The translations under genes were made by a program, and so were the position numbers. The notes beneath the pieces were generated by a model, which saw nothing but the letters and a program-made list of their open reading frames with translations, was not told the origin of the DNA and searched no databases. From Chelativorans xinjiangensis (GTDB lineage: Bacteria; Pseudomonadota; Alphaproteobacteria; Rhizobiales; Rhizobiaceae), in the NCBI RefSeq assembly GCF_009812055.1, contig NZ_WQNH01000010.1:1-64000 (forward strand): 64,000 bases of DNA. The letters are read 5' to 3'. The first letter of the stretch is position 1. Each line of letters opens with the position of its first letter. This document shows positions 1-8,023 of this stretch, piece after piece.

Positions 1-116
1 CCGGTGCATTCGACCGGCTCAAGCCAGGAGTGCGCGTGACCTTTGCCGAAGAGGAAGGCGAAAAGGGGTCGCAGGCGAGCACCGTCAGACTGATGGGAAA
101 GCACGGCCTCAGATGA
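1..116 (+). CDS. Cold-shock-domain protein, C-terminal end (5' end outside window)
   Basis: Reading from base 3, the frame gives GAFDRLKPGVRVTF followed by EEEGEKGSQASTV and a short tail ending LMGKHGLR before TGA at 114-116. The FDRLKPGxxVxF and GxQAxxV pattern is the second half of a cold-shock (OB-fold) nucleic-acid-binding domain. In related alphaproteobacteria such a domain is either a small Csp or the C-terminal part of a ribosome-associated HPF/RaiA-like protein; the window does not show which. The stop codon overlaps the archease start by four bases (ATGA), so the genes are translationally coupled. A role in RNA handling next to archease and RtcB is plausible but inferred. Confidence 0.75.
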   Translation, partial: GAFDRLKPGVRVTFAEEEGEKGSQASTVRLMGKHGLR

Positions 117-553
117 CGGCCTCAGGCAACCCCTCCCGCATGGCAGGGTGGGAGCACTTCCACCACGACGCGGATATCGGCGTGTGCGGATATGGCGGCT
201 CGGTCGCGGAAGCCTTCGAGCAAGCCGCATTGGCGTTGACTGGAGTCGTCACCGACCGGCCGGTGGCCGGAGATATCCGGGTGGATGTCGAATGCCGGCA
301 GGCCGACCTGGGGCTACTGCTCGTCGACTGGCTGGATGCCGTTATCTACGAAATGGCAACCCGCCGAATGCTGTTCGGCCGTTTCGCGGTCGATATCGAC
401 GAGTTGGTGCTGAAAGGCTCTCTCTGGGGCGAGGCCGTCGATGTCTCGCGGCATGCGCCTGCCTGCGAACCCAAGGGCGCCACCCTCACGGCACTGAGCG
501 TGGCCTGCGACGAGAACGGCCTCTGGTCGGCACGCTGCGTAATCGATGTATGA
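113..553 (+). CDS. Archease (RtcB ligase cofactor)
   Basis: The 146-residue product has the archease hallmark HHDADIGV near residues 17-24, with the acidic metal-binding residues, and the family's later LLVDWLDAVIYEM helix. Archeases are about 140 residues long, so the gene is full length. Archease promotes guanylylation and turnover of the RNA ligase RtcB. The rtcB gene starts 10 bases downstream, which fits that partnership. The start ATG overlaps the stop of the upstream cold-shock-domain gene, supporting a three-gene operon for RNA repair or tRNA/stress-RNA ligation. Confidence 0.9.
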   Translation: MTASGNPSRMAGWEHFHHDADIGVCGYGGSVAEAFEQAALALTGVVTDRPVAGDIRVDVECRQADLGLLLVDWLDAVIYEMATRRMLFGRFAVDIDELVLKGSLWGEAVDVSRHAPACEPKGATLTALSVACDENGLWSARCVIDV

Positions 554-562
554 GGTGCACTG

Positions 563-1992
563 ATGGATCCTGCCAGTTTTACCCAGATCGACCCTGTCAC
601 CTGGCGCATCGAGCCGACAGGAGCGATGCGCGTGCCGGTGGTCATCTATGCCGACGAGCAACTCATCCGCGCCATGGACGACAAGGTGGGCCAGCAGGCT
701 TGCAATGTCGCCACCCTGCCGGGGATCGTAGCCGGCTCCTACGCCATGCCCGATGCGCATTGGGGCTACGGCTTTCCGATTGGCGGTGTGGCCGCATTCG
801 ACGCGGTACAGGGAGGCGTCGTCTCAGCCGGCGGCGTAGGCTTTGATATCTCATGCGGCGTGCGGACGATGCTCACCGGGCTCAAGGTGGCGGACATTCT
901 TCCGGTTCAGAAGGAACTGGCGGACTCCCTCTCCCAGCAGATTCCCGCAGGCGTAGGCAGCAAAGGAAAGATCACGCTCGACGATGCCGAGATGGATGCG
1001 ATGCTGACGGGGGGCGCTGCCTGGGCAGCGGCGCGTGGCTGGGGCGAGGAGCGCGACCTTGAGCGGATCGAGGAGGGTGGCCGCGTGGAAGGCGCTAGGG
1101 CGGACTATGTCTCCGGCCGCGCCAAGGACCGGCAGCGGCGAGAGATGGGCACGCTCGGTTCCGGCAACCACTATCTCGAAGTGCAGGCGGTGGCCGAGAT
1201 CGTCGACAGGCAGGCGGCTGATACGTTCAGGCTTGAACAGGACGACGTGGTCGTAACGATCCATTGCGGCTCCCGCGGGCTTGGCCACCAGATCGGCAGC
1301 GAGTTCCTGAAGGAATGGCGAGCGCCGCGCCGGGCGCGGGCCTGGTGCTTCCGGATCGTGAACTTGCCTGCGCGCCGATCAGGTCGGAACTCGGCGAACG
1401 CTATCTCGCGGCGATGCGCGCCGGGATCAACTGCGCGCTGGCAAATCGCGAAATCCTTGGCCACTACAGCCGGCGAGTCTTCGGTCACTTCTTTCCGAAT
1501 GCCGACCTTGAGCTGCTCTTCGATGTTTCGCACAACACGTGCAAGCTCGAGACCCACATGGTCGACGGCAGACGCCGCGCGCTTTTCGTGCACCGCAAGG
1601 GGGCCACACGGTCGCTCGGTCCAGGTGATCCGGCCCTTCCGGAAGCGCTTCGCGCAACCGGGCAACCTGTCCTCATCGGAGGCAGCATGGGTACCGGCTC
1701 CTATGTACTGGCGGGCGAGCGGACAAGCGAGGAGAAGGCGTTCTCCTCTGCCTGCCATGGTGCTGGGCGGGCCATGTCGCGGCATGCCGCGCTCAAGCAG
1801 TGGAGCGGCCGCAAGATCGTGGACGATCTTGCGGCGAGCGGCATTCTGATCCGCAGTCCCTCCACCCGTGGTGTGGCCGAGGAGGCGCCGGGCGCCTACA
1901 AGGATGTCGAGGTCGTCGTGCTTGCGGCAGAGCGGGCGGGCCTCGCCCGTCGCGTAGCGCGCATGCGGCCCCTCATCTGCGTCAAAGGCTGA
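563..1992 (+). pseudogene. rtcB: RNA-splicing ligase RtcB, split by one frameshift
   Basis: The frame starting at 563 carries the RtcB N-terminal half: the MPDAHWGYGFPIGG segment, the metal-binding Cys and Asp in GVGFDISCGV, LGSGNHYLEV, and HCGSRGLGHQIGSEFLKE. Just after FLKE, near 1313-1318, similarity moves to the next frame, which continues with ASAAPGAGLVLPDREL, the DVSHNTCKLE metal site, GGSMGTGSYVL and CHGAGRAMSR, whose His is the guanylylated residue. Read together the product is about 476 residues, the normal RtcB length, and no catalytic motif is missing. One missing base, probably an A in the GGAATGG context (expected Lys-Glu-Met), explains everything. It is either a sequencing or assembly error or a recent inactivating mutation. 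RtcB joins 2',3'-cyclic phosphate or 3'-phosphate ends to 5'-OH RNA ends using GTP. Confidence 0.85.
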
Positions 1993-2136
1993 CCGCGTGG
2001 AGCGCCCTTGAAGCTGTTCACGATAGGCGGTGTCGTCACACAACGCAGTCGATGCAGGCCGTGGCGCTGCACCGTCGCCAGGTGTGGTCGGCATCGAGAT
2101 CGGCCGGCAACGAGGCCCGTTAGAGTTCTTTCATTC

Positions 2137-2150
2137 TTGATGGGGATCAA
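2137..2150. promoter_or_regulatory. FNR/FixK-type binding site
   Basis: TTGATGGGGATCAA is a perfect match to the Crp/FNR-family consensus TTGAT-N4-ATCAA used by FNR, Anr and FixK. It lies about 60-85 bases before the candidate starts of the glycosyltransferase gene, so a site centred near -41.5 would place transcription start around 2185. This suggests induction of the downstream gene under low oxygen. The binding protein is not encoded in the window. Confidence 0.7.
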
Positions 2151-2192
2151 GCCGCTGTCCGTTCTTGGTTGTAGCATCTCAAGCAGTTTCGC

Positions 2193-2240
2193 CATGAACT
2201 GCGGTTGCCGATGAATCATGAATTGCGGTTGCCGATGAAT
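2193..2240. repeat. Tandem 24-bp duplication at the glycosyltransferase start
   Basis: Bases 2193-2216 and 2217-2240 are two adjacent copies of a 24-bp unit that starts CATGAA and ends GCCGATGAAT. They differ only at 2199/2223 (C versus T). The unit is eight codons long, so it is in frame, and it duplicates the translation-start region of the downstream gene. This creates alternative ATG codons at 2211 and 2235. Confidence 0.9.
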
Positions 2241-3560
2241 ATTGTGATGTTCACCAACACGTTCAGCCCTCATGTCGGCGGCGTGGCGCATAGTGTTGCT
2301 TGGCTTGCCGAAGACCTGCGCAGCGATGGCCACCGCGTTCTCGTTATCGCGCCCGAATTTGCCGGCATGCCCGCGAATGAGCCCGACGTGGTCCGCGTGC
2401 CCGCGGTCCAGCGGTTCAGGGGAAGCGATTTTTCCGTGCCGATTCCCCTGAGCCGCTCGCTCGACGAGGCCCTTGACGATTTCGAACCGGAGATCGTTCA
2501 TTCCCATCACCCGTTTCTTCTCGGCGATACGGCTCTGCGGGTCTCGGCTTCGCGTAAGCTCCCGGTGCTCTATACGTATCACACGCGCTACGAGCTCTAC
2601 GGTCACTATCTGGCCCAAGACGCTCCCGCACTCCAGCGGCTCGTCCTCAGCCTGGCGCTTGGCTATAGCGATCTGTCCGACGCGGTCATCGCGCCCAGCC
2701 GGAGCATGGCCATATTCCTTGCCGACCATGGCGTAAGGACGCCCGTCACAGTGATCCCCACCGGGATCGAACTCGCTCGGTTCGGAAATGGGGACGGAAC
2801 TCGCGCGCGGTCGGTCGCCGGCATTCCGGAAGATGCCTTCATCGTAGGTCATGTTGGAAGGCTGGCCCCGGAAAAGAACCTTGAATATCTGACCGATGCG
2901 GTAAGACGCTTCCTCATCGCCAACGAGGCCGCACATTTCTTGGTGGCAGGCCGAGGCGAGATGATGCCGCTCGTGGAACAGACCTTCGCCGGCGCTGGCC
3001 TTGGCGCACGGCTCCATCTTGCAGGCGCAATCGAGGGCGTCCGATTGGCGGACACCTATGCCGCGATGGATGTCTTTGCCTTTTCCTCGCATTCCGAGAC
3101 GCAGGGACTGGTGCTTGCGGAAGCCATGGCCGCCGGTGTTCCAGTCGTGGCCCTGGACGCACCCGGGGCCCGCGAGATTGTGAGCGATGGCAGGAACGGC
3201 AGGCTTCTGCCGGCCGATGCGTCCGCCGATCGCGTCGCCAAGGCGCTGGCATGGGTGAGCGGCCGCGATCCGTCGGACCGGCAGAGGTTGCACAAGGCGG
3301 CGCGACAAACCGCGCGGCTGTATGCCCGACCCCGGACAACGCGCCAGACGCTCGCTCTCTATCGTTCTCTCCTGGCAGAGCGACCCGGGAAAAGGGACAT
3401 CGAAAAAAGCTCTTGGAAGGCCGCAATGCTGAGGCTGGGCGAGGAATGGAAAATCTTTCGAAATGTCGCCCATGCGGTCGGCGACGCGGTTTTCACGCCC
3501 GATCTCATGCAGCCGGCTCGAACCGCTTCTTCGCCCCCTCGCGGGCGCACTTGCGTTTGA
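2235..3560 (+). CDS. GT4-type glycosyltransferase
   Basis: The protein begins MNIVMFTNTFSPHVGG, the typical first strand and glycine loop of GT-B fold glycosyltransferases. Later come VIPTGIELARF, GHVGRLAPEKN (donor-binding region), FSSHSETQGLVLAEAMAAGVPVVA with the GT4 E-x7-E signature, and a C-terminal helix region. At about 441 residues it is complete. Such enzymes transfer a sugar from a nucleotide-sugar to a lipid or polysaccharide acceptor; the acceptor cannot be read from sequence. I chose ATG 2235 because it matches the family N-terminus; ATG 2211, in the other copy of the 24-bp duplication, would add eight residues. A perfect FNR-type box lies upstream. The last 60 or so residues resemble no conserved part of the family. 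Confidence 0.8.
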   Translation: MNIVMFTNTFSPHVGGVAHSVAWLAEDLRSDGHRVLVIAPEFAGMPANEPDVVRVPAVQRFRGSDFSVPIPLSRSLDEALDDFEPEIVHSHHPFLLGDTALRVSASRKLPVLYTYHTRYELYGHYLAQDAPALQRLVLSLALGYSDLSDAVIAPSRSMAIFLADHGVRTPVTVIPTGIELARFGNGDGTRARSVAGIPEDAFIVGHVGRLAPEKNLEYLTDAVRRFLIANEAAHFLVAGRGEMMPLVEQTFAGAGLGARLHLAGAIEGVRLADTYAAMDVFAFSSHSETQGLVLAEAMAAGVPVVALDAPGAREIVSDGRNGRLLPADASADRVAKALAWVSGRDPSDRQRLHKAARQTARLYARPRTTRQTLALYRSLLAERPGKRDIEKSSWKAAMLRLGEEWKIFRNVAHAVGDAVFTPDLMQPARTASSPPRGRTCV

Positions 3561-3812
3561 CGGGCGGCGGATCTCAGGTTGCGATCGTTCCCGTTTCGGC
3601 CGCCGGCAGGCCCAAGATCGTCTCGACCCGGCGCTGGGACGGGCGGGAGGTACCGCTTCCCTTTGCGCATGACAGGGAAGACGAGAAAGTCCCATCCTGC
3701 CGCAAGTATCTTGCGCGGTGTTGTCAGACCGTGCCTGACGAAGGCGTGGCAGGTCCTCTTGGCGATTGTCTCAGAAATTCTGCCGCCAAAGAGAATGCTG
3801 GCTAAAGTGCCC
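3561..3812. other. Interval without a recognisable gene
   Basis: About 250 bases lie between the glycosyltransferase stop and the IS630 copy. Open frames cross it on both strands, but none has a plausible start or a motif I recognise. It may hold the remains of a gene cut by the insertion sequence. Confidence 0.5.
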
Positions 3813-4806
3813 GCTGCTTTTATTTTGAATCATATCCAGCATTGCGGAGATAGTTTGCGCATTCGGTTGGGGTGAAGCGATCGATCAGCGTGCCGATGCG
3901 TTTCCATGTTGCCTCGATGGTGCGCTCGGCGGCCTTGTGCATGAGATGCTTGAGTTTGGCGAAGACCTGCTCGATGGGATTGGGATCGGGGCTGTAGGGC
4001 GGCAGAAAGAAGAGCCTGGCGCCGGCGGCGCGGATGGCACGGCGGACGGGTTCGCCCTTGTGGCTGCCGAGATTGTCGAGGACGACGATATCGCCTGGCC
4101 GCAGCGTCGGGACGAGAACCTGCTCGACATAGGCGGTGAAGCTTCTGCCGTTGATCGGGCCGTCGAAGACGCAGGGCGCTTCGACCCGGTCGCAGCGTAG
4201 CGCGGCGATGAAGGTCAGGTCCAATGGCCGTGCGGGACATGGGCGTGGAGCCTTCGGCCATGTAGCGCCCAGCCGCGGATCGGCGCCATGTTGGTCTTCG
4301 TCCAGGTTTCGTCGATGAAGACCAGGCGTGCGGGATCGATCCGGCCCTGGTACTTCTTCCATTGCGCGCGCCGGCGGGCGACATCAGAACGGTGCTGCTC
4401 GCTTGGCAGAACGCTTTTTTGAAGCTCAGGCCTTCGGCGTGCACGAAGTTCCAAACCGTCCGGTAGTCAACCTTGACCCCACGCGCGGCCAGCTCCGCCT
4501 GAAGCCCGCGCAACGTGAAGGGCTCGCCGCTTGCCATCCGTGCCGCAAGCCAGTCGCGATGCGGCAGCAATACGCGCGGCCGATATCCGCCCATGCGGCA
4601 AGGGGCGGCACTCCCCGTCGCACGATGGCGCTGCGACCACTTCACAACGCGGGACACGCTGACCTGGAGAACCGCAGCAACCGAACGCACGCTCTCGCCG
4701 GCCATCACACAAGCAACCGCACGCTCACGCAAATCTATGGGATAAGGCTTTGGCATCGGATGCTGGCCTCCCACCCAGCCTGCATCTTGAATCACAAAAC
4801 AGGAGC
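3813..4806 (-). mobile_element. IS630-family insertion sequence, decayed copy
   Basis: A single transposase region on the minus strand is flanked by imperfect inverted repeats. The left end begins GCTGCTTTTATTTTGAATCA near 3813. The right end, read inward from 4806 on the minus strand, begins GCTCCTGTTTTG and continues TGATTCA. About 18 of the first 26 bases agree when one gap is allowed. The TA target duplication typical of this family could not be assigned with certainty, so the ends are approximate. Confidence 0.5.
3820..4756 (-). pseudogene. IS630-family transposase in three reading frames
   Basis: The N-terminal segment starts at 4756 (MPKPYPIDLRERAV) and carries the helix-turn-helix region SVRSVAAVLQVSVSRVVKW. 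At a run of six A on the coding strand (AGCTTCAAAAAAGCG, near 4412) the family sequence moves to the next frame: [16 protein letters not shown], then [13 protein letters not shown] with the first catalytic Asp. That frame stops at a TGA near 4219, and similarity resumes in a third frame with [19 protein letters not shown] (second Asp) and [18 protein letters not shown] (Glu). The first break is of the kind many IS630 members use as a programmed -1 frameshift. The second, in the stretch HGHWT-LTF, needs one or four extra bases and is not expected, so this copy is probably inactive. Confidence 0.85.
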
Positions 4807-5171
4807 CATGAGAAATCTGGAGGCTTCTGTGAGGTCTGCGGGCACGACGGAGCGGCCGGGCTGGTTATCGGGCCTCATTGCAAGCCGGATTGAACGGAGC
4901 CGTGGGCCGGGCTAGCGCTATGGGGATTGTAGCGGGAGCGAAGCGATGAAGCGGTTCGAGAATGGCGGTTGCCAGCAACGCGCGATGCCGTGGCGGGCCT
5001 CCGGCGTTGCGGCGGCAGCGTCCTTGGGGCGATGATGTGGGCCAATCCGGCTGCCGTCGGCGACGCAACCCGGGCGAAGTCGCTGCGGCCCGCCGCACTG
5101 GGCGAGATCAGCCAGGCCGGCGCGCATTGCGTCGGATGGGGCCATTGGTGATGTGGACGCGCCCGGCATGA

Positions 5172-6362
5172 TCATGAGGTATCGTTCCAGAAGGGGCTCG
5201 GCGGCGCTTGTCCGCACCGCCAGATGGCGAGTGTGATCATCGGCTCTCCACAGCATGGGCAGCGATGCGTAGCCGCAAGGCGCGCGGCGGTGGGAGGGGC
5301 GCTTTCGGCCTCCGGTTCGATATCCTCTTTCTGCGGACTGGCCAGCAGCCTGCGGCACAGGTCGAGCCTGGCGGCGCGATGGCCGTTGGCGAGGAAGCCG
5401 TAATGGCGGATGCGATGGAAGCCGTCGGGCAGCGTGTGCAGGAGGAAGCGGCGGATGAACTCGTGCGCGTCGAGCGTCATGACCTTCGTCTTGCCGCCGT
5501 GGCGATAGTCTCGCCAGCGGAACGCGACCCGATCGCCGTCCATGCTGATGAGCCGGGAATTGGCGATGGCGACGCGATGGGTGTAGCGGCCGAGATAGGT
5601 CAGCACCTGTTCCGGCCCACCGAAGGGCGGCTTGGCATAGACCACCCAGTCGAGGCGACGCACCTTGGCCACCAAGCGGGTGAAGGCAGCTGGCTCGGCC
5701 AGGCCGGCGCGATCGCCGAAGAACGTGAGGATGCCCGCGTCGAAGCCCGCCCGCAACTTCTCCAGAAAGAGGCGGCGGAACAGGCGCGACAGCACGCGCA
5801 CGGGCAGGAAGAAGCCCGGCCGGCAGGCGACCCAGCGCCTTCCATCGAGGGAGATGCCGCCGCCCGGCACAATGCAATGGATGTGCGGATGGTAGTGCAG
5901 ATTCTGGCCCCAGCTGTGCAATACCGCGATGAGGCCGATCTCGGCGCCGAGGTGCCTGGGCTCCGCGGCAATCGTGCGCAACGCCTCGGCCGCAGCCTTG
6001 AACAGGATCGCGTAGACCGCCGCCTTGTTCTGGAAAGCGATCGCGGCGACGTCGGCCGGCAGCGTGAACACCACATGGAAGTAGGGAACCGGCAGAAGCT
6101 CGCCCTGCCGTGCGGCCAGCCAGTCCCGGCAGGCCTTTCCCTGACATTTGGGGCAGTGCCGGTTGCGGCAGGAGTTATAGGCCACGCGGATCGTCCCGCA
6201 GGATCGGCAGCCCTCGACATGGCCGCCGAGTTCGGCCGTCCGGCAGAGCTCGATGGCGCTCATCACACGCCGCTCGACACGTCCGAGATGGCCGTCATGA
6301 ACCTGCCGATACGCTTCGCCGTGGCGACGGAAGATGTCCGCCACCTCCAGTCTCGCCGACAT
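5172..6362 (-). CDS. IS91-family HUH transposase
   Basis: The 396-residue protein has an N-terminal zinc-binding region (CRSCGTIRVAYNSCRNRHCPKCQ, about residues 53-76). It then has the HUH nuclease motif HYHPHIHCIVPGGG (about residues 156-169) and the paired tyrosines in YLGRYTHRVAIAN, spaced four residues apart as in IS91. A second CPCCG pair lies near the C-terminus. These enzymes nick single-stranded DNA at the element's origin and drive rolling-circle transposition, which can carry neighbouring DNA past the terminus. All catalytic residues are present and the length is normal. The start ATG lies 12 bases after the recombinase stop, so the two are co-transcribed. Confidence 0.92.
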   Translation of the reverse strand: MSARLEVADIFRRHGEAYRQVHDGHLGRVERRVMSAIELCRTAELGGHVEGCRSCGTIRVAYNSCRNRHCPKCQGKACRDWLAARQGELLPVPYFHVVFTLPADVAAIAFQNKAAVYAILFKAAAEALRTIAAEPRHLGAEIGLIAVLHSWGQNLHYHPHIHCIVPGGGISLDGRRWVACRPGFFLPVRVLSRLFRRLFLEKLRAGFDAGILTFFGDRAGLAEPAAFTRLVAKVRRLDWVVYAKPPFGGPEQVLTYLGRYTHRVAIANSRLISMDGDRVAFRWRDYRHGGKTKVMTLDAHEFIRRFLLHTLPDGFHRIRHYGFLANGHRAARLDLCRRLLASPQKEDIEPEAESAPPTAARLAATHRCPCCGEPMITLAIWRCGQAPPSPFWNDTS

Positions 6363-6374
6363 GGCGAGGCCAGC

Positions 6375-7235
6375 TCAGCTTGGCGGCACCACCTCGATGT
6401 TGAGCCGGTCGAGCGGGCTTTGCGTGCGCCGGATGAGACCGTTCGAGACCTTGGTGTAGCGCGCTGTGCTCGACAGGTTGTTGTGGCCGAGCAGCACCTG
6501 GATGATGCGGATGTCGGTGCCATTCTCCAGCAGATGCGTGGCGAAGCTGTGCCTGAGCGTATGCACCGTCACGCGCTTGTCGATGCCGGCGGCTGCCCGC
6601 GCCGAGCGGCAGGCCGAATACAGAACCTGGACGTCGATGGGACGGCTTGCATCCCGGCCGGGAAACAGCCACTCCTTCGGTCTGGCCAGCCGCCAATAGA
6701 CGCGCAGAATGTGCAGCAGCTGCGCCGACAGCATCACCGTGCGGTCCTTGCCGCCCTTGCCATGCTCGACCCGGATCACGCCGCGTTGGCTGTCAATGTC
6801 GCCGACCTTCAGCCCGACGGTCTCCGAAGCACGAAGACCCGCGGCATAGGCCGTCGTCAGCGCCGTACGCGTCTTCAGGCTCGGCACCGCCTCGAGGAAC
6901 CGGACAACCTCGTCGGCGCTCAGCACCACCGGCAGCGTGCGTGGCGAGCGGGCATAGGCGATCCGTTCCGGGATCTCGGCATGGCCCAACGTCACGCCAT
7001 AGAAGAACCGCAGTGCGCACACCGTCTGGCTCAGCGCCGGCCACGAGATTCCGGTCGAGACCAGATGCACCTGGAAGGCGCGGACATCCTCAAGACCGAG
7101 CCGGTCCGGCGAACGGCCAAAGTAGCGCGAAAACTTCGCTACCGCGTGCACATAGGATCGTTGCGTGGCCGGCGACAGATTGCGGATCGTCATGTCCTCG
7201 ATCATACGCCGGCGAAGCGGGCTCATCGCGGCCAT
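6375..7235 (-). CDS. Tyrosine recombinase of the IS91-type element
   Basis: The protein of about 286 residues has a SAM-like N-terminal core-binding domain (MTIRNLSPATQRSYVHAV). Its catalytic domain has the first Arg in AAGLRASE, the HTLRHSFATHLLENG box (H-x-x-R) and the nucleophile region LLGHNNLSSTARYTKV with Tyr. I chose ATG 7235 because an AGGAG sequence lies seven bases before it on the minus strand. An upstream frame extension to 7277 lacks support. Its role in IS91-type transposition is not well understood; it could resolve or integrate circular intermediates. It is not a chromosomal XerC by context. Confidence 0.9.
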   Translation of the reverse strand: MAAMSPLRRRMIEDMTIRNLSPATQRSYVHAVAKFSRYFGRSPDRLGLEDVRAFQVHLVSTGISWPALSQTVCALRFFYGVTLGHAEIPERIAYARSPRTLPVVLSADEVVRFLEAVPSLKTRTALTTAYAAGLRASETVGLKVGDIDSQRGVIRVEHGKGGKDRTVMLSAQLLHILRVYWRLARPKEWLFPGRDASRPIDVQVLYSACRSARAAAGIDKRVTVHTLRHSFATHLLENGTDIRIIQVLLGHNNLSSTARYTKVSNGLIRRTQSPLDRLNIEVVPPS

Positions 7236-7465
7236 CTCATTGCTCCTGTTCCAAAGATTGCGCTTCAACAGCCGCAATCCTTCAAAACAGAAGCTTCACC
7301 CGCAAACCGTCCCACCATCTGCCGCGTCAGCGGCTTCGTTCAATCCCAAGAGTCCACACTGCCTAGAGCTCAAGGCAGGCATTCCTATGCGACGTTTCCA
7401 CCCGGATAGCCGACATTTCTCAGCAGAACCGCCCCAGTCTTTGTCGGCATGTCCATAAGCAGGTG

Positions 7466-8020
7466 CTAGTCCACCTGTCTGCCAGGGTCCAAAAATGTTT
7501 GAAGCACTGCTGGCGATACCGCAAACGGGTCAACTTTGACTTGCGAAAGCATAATTCCCAGCGCAGCAGTCGGCGTCTCGCCTTCGAGGAGCCCGATCCG
7601 TTCCTGTGTGAAGACCTCTGGTCCAGACATTAAGTTGGCGATGCCGATCACCTGACCGGCCACGACAACCGGTATGTTGGCCAGTGAGGATAAGCCTGCT
7701 CCTTTGAAGGCCACGAAATCCGGGAGCCAGCGGGCGATTTCGCTTTCGTTATTGGCGACGACCGGCATCCTTTCGGCAAACAAGCGCCGGAACCAGCGGT
7801 TGCTCTCGATGGTGTCGGCGTCGCCCAGTGGATATTGCGCCGTATCGTTCGAGTAAATCCGCACCAGGCACCCCCTGCGCCGATCGGGCGCGAGCACGGT
7901 TATCAGGCTTTCCCCGAGATGCGCGGTGATGCGCTTTGCAAAGACAGTAAACAGGGCTGTCTCACCCTTGCCTAACGCGTGCGCGATCTCGCGCGGTAGA
8001 GAAGGCACCGCCGGTGTCAT
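7466..8020 (-). CDS. Small stand-alone GAF-domain protein
   Basis: The 184-residue protein consists of one GAF domain with nothing fused to it. It contains the strand-helix pattern NESEIARWLPDFVAFKGAGLSSLANIPVVVAGQVIGIANLMSG, and lacks a kinase, GGDEF, HTH or transmembrane segment. It is homologous to the GAF protein at 48017-48514: compare NIPVVVAGQVIGIANL with NVPVVIGGEVAGTINC. It follows the M24 peptidase gene after three bases, so it belongs to the catabolic operon. GAF domains bind small ligands. A role as intracellular sensor or carrier of the substrate or product of the pathway is an inference. The redox Cys of the methionine-sulfoxide-reductase GAF family is absent. Confidence 0.8.
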   Translation of the reverse strand: MTPAVPSLPREIAHALGKGETALFTVFAKRITAHLGESLITVLAPDRRRGCLVRIYSNDTAQYPLGDADTIESNRWFRRLFAERMPVVANNESEIARWLPDFVAFKGAGLSSLANIPVVVAGQVIGIANLMSGPEVFTQERIGLLEGETPTAALGIMLSQVKVDPFAVSPAVLQTFLDPGRQVD

Positions 8021-8023
8021 TTT

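Larger units (their letters stand above)
4860..7450 (-). mobile_element. IS91-type rolling-circle element with an accessory tyrosine recombinase
   Basis: Two minus-strand genes, a tyrosine recombinase followed 12 bases later by an HUH transposase, form the known two-gene variant of the IS91 family. Non-coding flanks remain on both sides: about 4860-5171 after the transposase, where the origin end is expected, and about 7236-7450 before the recombinase, where the terminus is expected. I could not pinpoint the terminal sequences or the tetranucleotide target, so the limits are estimates. The IS630 copy abuts the origin end. Confidence 0.6.

Noticed and set aside
563-1992. Programmed frameshift in rtcB
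   Set aside because: No slippery heptamer or stimulatory structure is seen at the junction, and rtcB is not known to use recoding. A lesion or sequencing error is simpler.
3561-3812. Continuation of the glycosyltransferase gene by frameshift
   Set aside because: Neither other frame after 3560 resembles a GT4 C-terminus, and the protein is already full length.
5208-7409. 733-residue open frame on the plus strand
   Set aside because: It is the antisense of the IS91 transposase and tyrosine recombinase genes, whose motifs are unambiguous. High GC keeps the opposite strand open.
7466-8020. GAF protein as free methionine-(R)-sulfoxide reductase
   Set aside because: The catalytic Cys set of that GAF enzyme family is absent here and only partly matched in the second GAF protein.
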